Made by a program: the position numbers and the translations under genes. A stretch of 64,000 nucleotides of DNA from Polytrichum commune (Eukaryota > Streptophyta > Polytrichopsida > Polytrichales > Polytrichaceae), in NCBI GenBank assembly GCA_950295325.1, contig OX485805.1:53592758-53656757 (forward strand), written 5' to 3'. Positions within the stretch are counted from its first letter, which is position 1. Every line of letters begins with the position of its first letter. Shown here in pieces: positions 59,713 to 64,000 of the stretch. Below the pieces are notes generated by a model. That model had not been told where the DNA came from and ran no database searches. It saw only the letters and a program-made list of their open reading frames with translations.

Positions 59713-62381
59713 CTACGGTGCCCAGTTTGGCCTGTACACCATAACCGGGCGTTGGTATGCCTTCAGCGGAGCATGTGGGCGGGGTTTCACAACTGGAGGC
59801 GGAGTAGTGAGTTGCCGCACAACCTCAGCATGTCGGCGGTGGAGTCGACGCGTTTGCGCTGGTGACAGCAGCCGTTGTGCGTCCCCTGGTGGAGTGATGA
59901 GGCTGGAAGGGGATGCACAAATGCCCCCCATGTTTTGGTCTCCGACGCCATTGGAAGGACTTGTTGGAGGAGTGAAGAATTCCTCATCGCTGGATATATC
60001 TCCAACCGGTCCTATGGCATCTAGGCATCTGCAAAGCCACTTCCAGACGGCCGCCCGAACTCGGTTCACATGAAAACGCGGCATGGTGAGGGAAACGAGG
60101 CAGCACGCCAAGAAAACTGCTGAATGAATGTTGTTTGGGTGGAAGTGTCCAAGGGAAATGAAGGTGCAGCCTTTAAATGACAAACGTCGCATGCTCGGAC
60201 CGCATGTGTGAACTGTTGTAACATGCAGATATGCTTGTAACATACGCGGTATCCAATACAGGTTTGACCAAGAATATAACCTACCGACGGTGTTCCAAGA
60301 AGTCCTTCCTACGCTTGAGGGACATGTTACTGCCGTCGTCGTTGGCCTGGAAATGAACATCCTCCTGGGATGGCTCCACCACCCCATGTTTTATTTGAGC
60401 CAACAATGTCTGTTGTTTGCCTCGCACGACGTGGAAATCTGTGAGGAGGTGCTTCAACAAGAATCTGTCCCCTGTAGCAACTTCCATGAACTCTGCTGCA
60501 AGGTTACGAACATGTTTCTCCATGTCCTCCCCACATGGTGTGAGACATTGGCTTCCTCGTGCTCGCATGAGCGTAGGGGTAGACCAGGGTGGTCCGGTAT
60601 CATGTGGAAAATGCTCAACAGGATCCAGCATGTTGCCACGGCCTCCCTCCCTTGTGTCTGCAAGGGATCCACAGTAACGTGTAATTGTTCCTTCTGCAAT
60701 GCTAGGATGCAACATCATGAGGACTTTAATCTGGTGTTTACATATGTTCCCCTTCATTGCCCACAAGCAATCGCAGCAGCCCCACTCGCAGTCTGGGTTG
60801 TACACAGTGTACAATTTACCAGCATTGGTCTTGGATGTCACCAACGCTGGACCGTCATTTGCAATGGGGAGAGTAACACAGGAGTCGGGAATTTCTCTCG
60901 CCTTCAGCACTGCGTTGATAACGAATTGCTCTTGTTTCAAGTTGGGTACAAACCCATGTTGTTTCCTCATTGCTTGGTACCAATAATGGGAGAGAATCTC
61001 CTCTGTCAACTCGTATATGACTCAGTCTAAACGACGACCGTGGGTTCTGCCTTTTGAGGCACGCAAGGTGGCTTTAAGGTTAGAGTGGTAACTTTCAATT
61101 GCTGCATTTGTATCCTGCCCAGCATATGGTAGGTTACGATGCCCCACAACCCACATATGGATCTTGTCTGCCCATTGTTTGTCGAAGTAAGCCCAAAAAT
61201 TGCTCACAATGGGGAAGCTATCCCTAAGAGCATTCAATTGGCGAATAGCCCAAGGCCCCATTTCATCTCCCTGAGGGCACTTAGTGTTGTACATGATACG
61301 GCCCAACCCCTTTAGCACACCCGCACGTACCGCATGGTCCTTAATTTTGGCCACCGCTTGTTTCAACCAGACACGACGAACATGCAAGAGGCACAAAAAG
61401 ACTTTCACTCCAGGCCATACACACTGCAGCCCTCCAATCTCTGCTTGCGCGTAGTCTGTAATGAATGCATTAGGCATCCAATCTTCTTGCACAGACGCCA
61501 TTTTCTTGGCTAGCGCCCTCATCCATGGTTCAAGATCAGGTTGCTTGGAACTAGAGGTGATAATGTACGCCACGGGCACTCCGTTTAGCCAGTCATCAAA
61601 GACCATCAAGGTGTACAATGGAAACTGCAGCATATCTCCAAAAAAATAACATTAGACTATGGGGGAAAGCATGCAAGTTACAAACAACAGTCTTGTAACA
61701 TTCATTCCGGCAAAACACCTAGTGCACATGCTTTGTAACATGCTGAATTAAGGAATACGGTATAAATAAACCTTATTCTCATTGGTTGCGAACGTGGCAT
61801 CAATGGACACAGCCTTTTTATGCCCGTGCTTGAGCATCATATCTTGTTGCCAAAATGTCTAGATTCCTATTGTGAATGGAATGTTATCACGTGTAATAGC
61901 TCCACGCACATGTACGTCCGACTCTTTGTAGTAGAAGACGAGGAGGGGATGTTCTTGCACCCACATGCGCACAGATTTTGCGTCATTGTTGTCACGTTTG
62001 TAGGTCTCTATTGCAAGGCGACCAACGACGTTGCGAATGTCTTGGTCACATATGAATAGGTCCTGGGTGAGTTCCTCCCCTCTTTCACATACCTCCAAGA
62101 AGTGTTTCCTGTGTTTTGCCATTATTTGTGGGATAGACAAACCCAAGTGCAAATGGCTCATGATGAACTCCCGAACTTCTTGCGACAGGTGGCTGGAGAA
62201 TCTGCTCTTATGGCCAGCTTTTGTGGCACCATGGCAGAAGAATCCTTTCAGGTTCACATGCTTCATCTGGTGGTATGTTATTTCTGCCACTGAAGGCTCC
62301 AAGTATAATCGCTTCACGACAAAACAACATTGGCACCCCCTTCGTTGGCCTGATCCTCGCATCCTCGTAGATGTGCGTGGA
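59713..62381 (-). pseudogene. MULE transposase with SWIM finger, broken and cut by an LTR element
   Basis: Read on minus. The N-terminus is lost at 62381, where an LTR begins. Exon A (62381-61772) has the pre-catalytic region (YKRDNNDAKSVRMWVQEHP) and SIDATFATNENK with the first catalytic Asp. Exon B (61624-60285) has FPLYTLMVFDDWLNGVPVAY, FITDYAQAEIGG (second Asp), HVRRVW, AAIESYHSNLK (catalytic Glu) and a SWIM finger (CEWGCCDCLWAMKGNICKHQ). C-terminal sequence (about 60187-59713) is Pro-rich. Two in-frame stops break it: TAG at 61859-61861 and TGA at 61022-61024, where the family usually has DWL. Introns and flanks contain TGTAACATG. This is the MuDR/FAR1-related transposase of the outer element. 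It is dead, but its DDE residues are still readable. Confidence 0.88.
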
Positions 62382-62985
62382 TGTCGCGCACCTCTCCATG
62401 AGGAGTGCCCGAAACACCATGGGCACAAGGGGGACCCCGGAGTGACACCCGGGACTTGTGGCGCCGTTGGTGAGAGGGCCCAAGTGATCCTAGTGTGGGT
62501 GAGGCCCCCGGGCGTTGGGAACGCCTCCCATCCATGAAGACTAGGAGGCACAAGGGTAAGGCCATGAGCTATGCGTAGCTCATGGCGTGGTGATTCTAGA
62601 ATGCTCAAGAACACCTCAATCGGAGGTGTGAGCTAGGAGTTATGGCCATTTGAGTGGGGCGCTGTCCCGGGACAGCGCCCTGGTACAGCAGTGCCTGGGA
62701 GTGATTCCCGGGACTGCCAAGGTTCAAACAGGCATAACTTCCTCACCACTTGCCCGAATGGGGCAAGTGAGGAGTCCATCGGCATCTACGTGAAGCGTAG
62801 ATGAAGATGAAGTGGTTGGTTGCTGGAATCAGACATCATACAAGGAAGTTATGATGGTCTGAAGCTGCTGGGGGCTTCTAGGCCCAGCGGCTAAGGGAAA
62901 ATGTCCACTTGGCCCCAACTCTTGGTAGAGAGACAAGAGGTTGGTTGACGGTGGGGTAGGGGCCCCGCGTGCAAGGGTTGCGACA
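62382..62985 (+). mobile_element. 5' LTR of a retrotransposon (604 bp, internally deleted)
   Basis: Starts TGTCGCGCAC, ends GGGTTGCGACA, and is followed by a primer-binding site. It is the same family as the solo LTRs, in the opposite orientation. It lacks about 380 bp present in the solo LTRs, between CCCCGCGT and GCAAGGGTT. It interrupts the MULE transposase. The 3' LTR is outside the window. Confidence 0.93.
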
Positions 62986-62987
62986 CT

Positions 62988-63003
62988 TGGTATCAGAGCA
63001 GGG
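62988..63003 (+). promoter_or_regulatory. Primer-binding site, initiator-Met tRNA type
   Basis: TGGTATCAGAGCAGGG starts two bases after the LTR end. TGGTATCAGAGC is the classical plant PBS complementary to the 3' end of initiator methionine tRNA. It fixes the direction of the retrotransposon as rightward. Confidence 0.93.
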
Positions 63004-64000
63004 TTCCAATATTTGAGCTAGCACTTTGAGGGAAGCATGGCTATCAAATAAGCGGGTTATGATGGTGACCCGGGGTTTCCAAAAGGTTGTGAGGCTCAAA
63101 TTGGAACAAAGATCATGTGTAAATGGAATTTGACCATACCATTGGTTCTAATGACAATGGTGGGCATGATGGTGGATTCGGTAAGGAAAATGGTGTAGTC
63201 CTTTGAAAGGGCACCCACTAACCTCAAAAAAACATTTGGGGCCTAGAATACCGAATGCACCCAAAACCTTGGAGGGCATTAATGTTGGATTGAAATTCCA
63301 ATTCGAAATGCTTGGAAGGTATTGATGATAGAATGAATTTGGTGCTAATGAGGCACCCGGGGCCTCTTAAGGCCTATGTGCGCTATTCAAACGCACAAAT
63401 GAAGGATACACCTAAAACGGACGAGCTTTCTAAGAAATGCATCCTTTTAGGTGGGGTTTTAAAAGCAGGTGGTGGATGCCTTGTTTAAGTCCCTAAGGCT
63501 TCTTGAGGACATGGTGGGGACCATCAAGTTTGCAAGAGCATTGAAGCCGATGGTCCCAAAGAGAAGTTTGGCGGCGCATCACCACAAGTGGCTTTAGCCA
63601 AAGTAGGTCCCAAAGAAATGAGTGCAAATTGTTTGGTCCATTTTATTTAGGCAAAACATGTTGGTGCCGCGGACGGAATGTTGAAAGGTGGCTTTATGCT
63701 TCCAAAGCAAATCATACTTGTGCCGCGGATGGAATGTTGGGAGGTGGGTTTGTCCTACCAAGGCAATTCATGTTCGTGCCGTGGACGGAGTGTGGGAAGG
63801 TGGCTTTGTGCTACGAAGGCAAAACATGTTTGTTTTGCGGACAAACTATTAGAAATTGGTTTTGTGGCACCAAACCAATTTGTCCCGCGGACGAAATGTT
63901 TAAAGTTGGCTTTGCGGACCAAGCCAAGCCAAGTTGCCGAGGACCGAATGTAAGACGATGGCATTGTGGCCAAGGCTAGTAGCCTTAAGCCAAGGCCAAA
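63004..64000 (+). mobile_element. Retrotransposon leader with ~55-57-bp tandem repeats
   Basis: No gag or pol motif is seen before the window ends. From about 63640 to 63985, a degenerate ~55-57-bp unit recurs. It carries GCCGCGGACGGAATG then GGTGGCTTTGTG (starts near 63666, 63722, 63778, 63834 and 63884). The Cys-rich frame 63629-63979 follows this repetition and is probably not a protein. A long repetitive leader suggests a non-autonomous element or an unusually long 5' untranslated region. Confidence 0.7.

Overview
This is nuclear DNA of a land plant. The clearest host genes are a cytochrome b561-domain protein and a xyloglucan endotransglucosylase/hydrolase (XTH). Both have several GT-AG introns, and both families are plant cell-wall or membrane redox families. 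The transposons are also plant types: a SWIM-finger MULE, BED/hATC hAT elements, pogo-like DDE relics, a tRNA-derived SINE, and an LTR element primed by initiator-Met tRNA. Low gene density and divergent host proteins make a bryophyte or other non-seed plant plausible, but the sequence does not settle this.

1-20 kb: gene-poor, AT-rich and full of mobile-element debris. It holds a solo LTR with a perfect TATGG duplication (297-1282), two dead pogo-like transposases, tandem repeats, an 839-bp non-autonomous hAT with a perfect 8-bp duplication (11665-12503), and a 412-bp hAT-type MITE with a perfect 8-bp duplication (13750-14161). 20-31 kb: the two host genes, cytochrome b561 (21086-22981, +, four exons) and XTH (29116-30966, -, four exons), with a TTA-duplicating MITE between them. 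31-36 kb: MITEs, a fold-back element and a SINE with 14-bp duplications.

36-64 kb: a nest of transposons. The outermost layer is a convergent pair: an unrecognised multi-exon gene (38409-59129, +) and a MULE transposase (59713-62381, -). The motif TGTAACATG or close variants recurs in the non-coding parts of both, which suggests they belong to one element. Into an exon of the first gene a 17.2-kb hAT element (40968-58201) has inserted. Its ends are CAGGGTTGTCTAT, its target duplication is 8 bp (7/8 identical), and the broken reading frame resumes on the far side. Inside it are a BED/hATC transposase (broken), a RING-finger/coiled-coil gene (broken), a small unknown gene (broken) and a protein-kinase-like gene (broken, and split by a solo LTR). 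It also holds five C-rich minisatellite arrays and three copies of a ~150-bp module. A second copy of the 410-bp hAT-type MITE interrupts the same outer gene further on (58433-58842). The MULE transposase is interrupted by the 5' LTR of a retrotransposon (62382-62985 plus primer-binding site) that runs off the right edge.

The most novel object is the giant cargo-carrying hAT with its module/array units. The second is the two-gene MULE-like element with a recurring non-coding motif, reminiscent of anti-silencing MULEs. Most coding lesions are C-to-T type nonsense changes or homopolymer frameshifts, as expected for methylated, decaying transposons.
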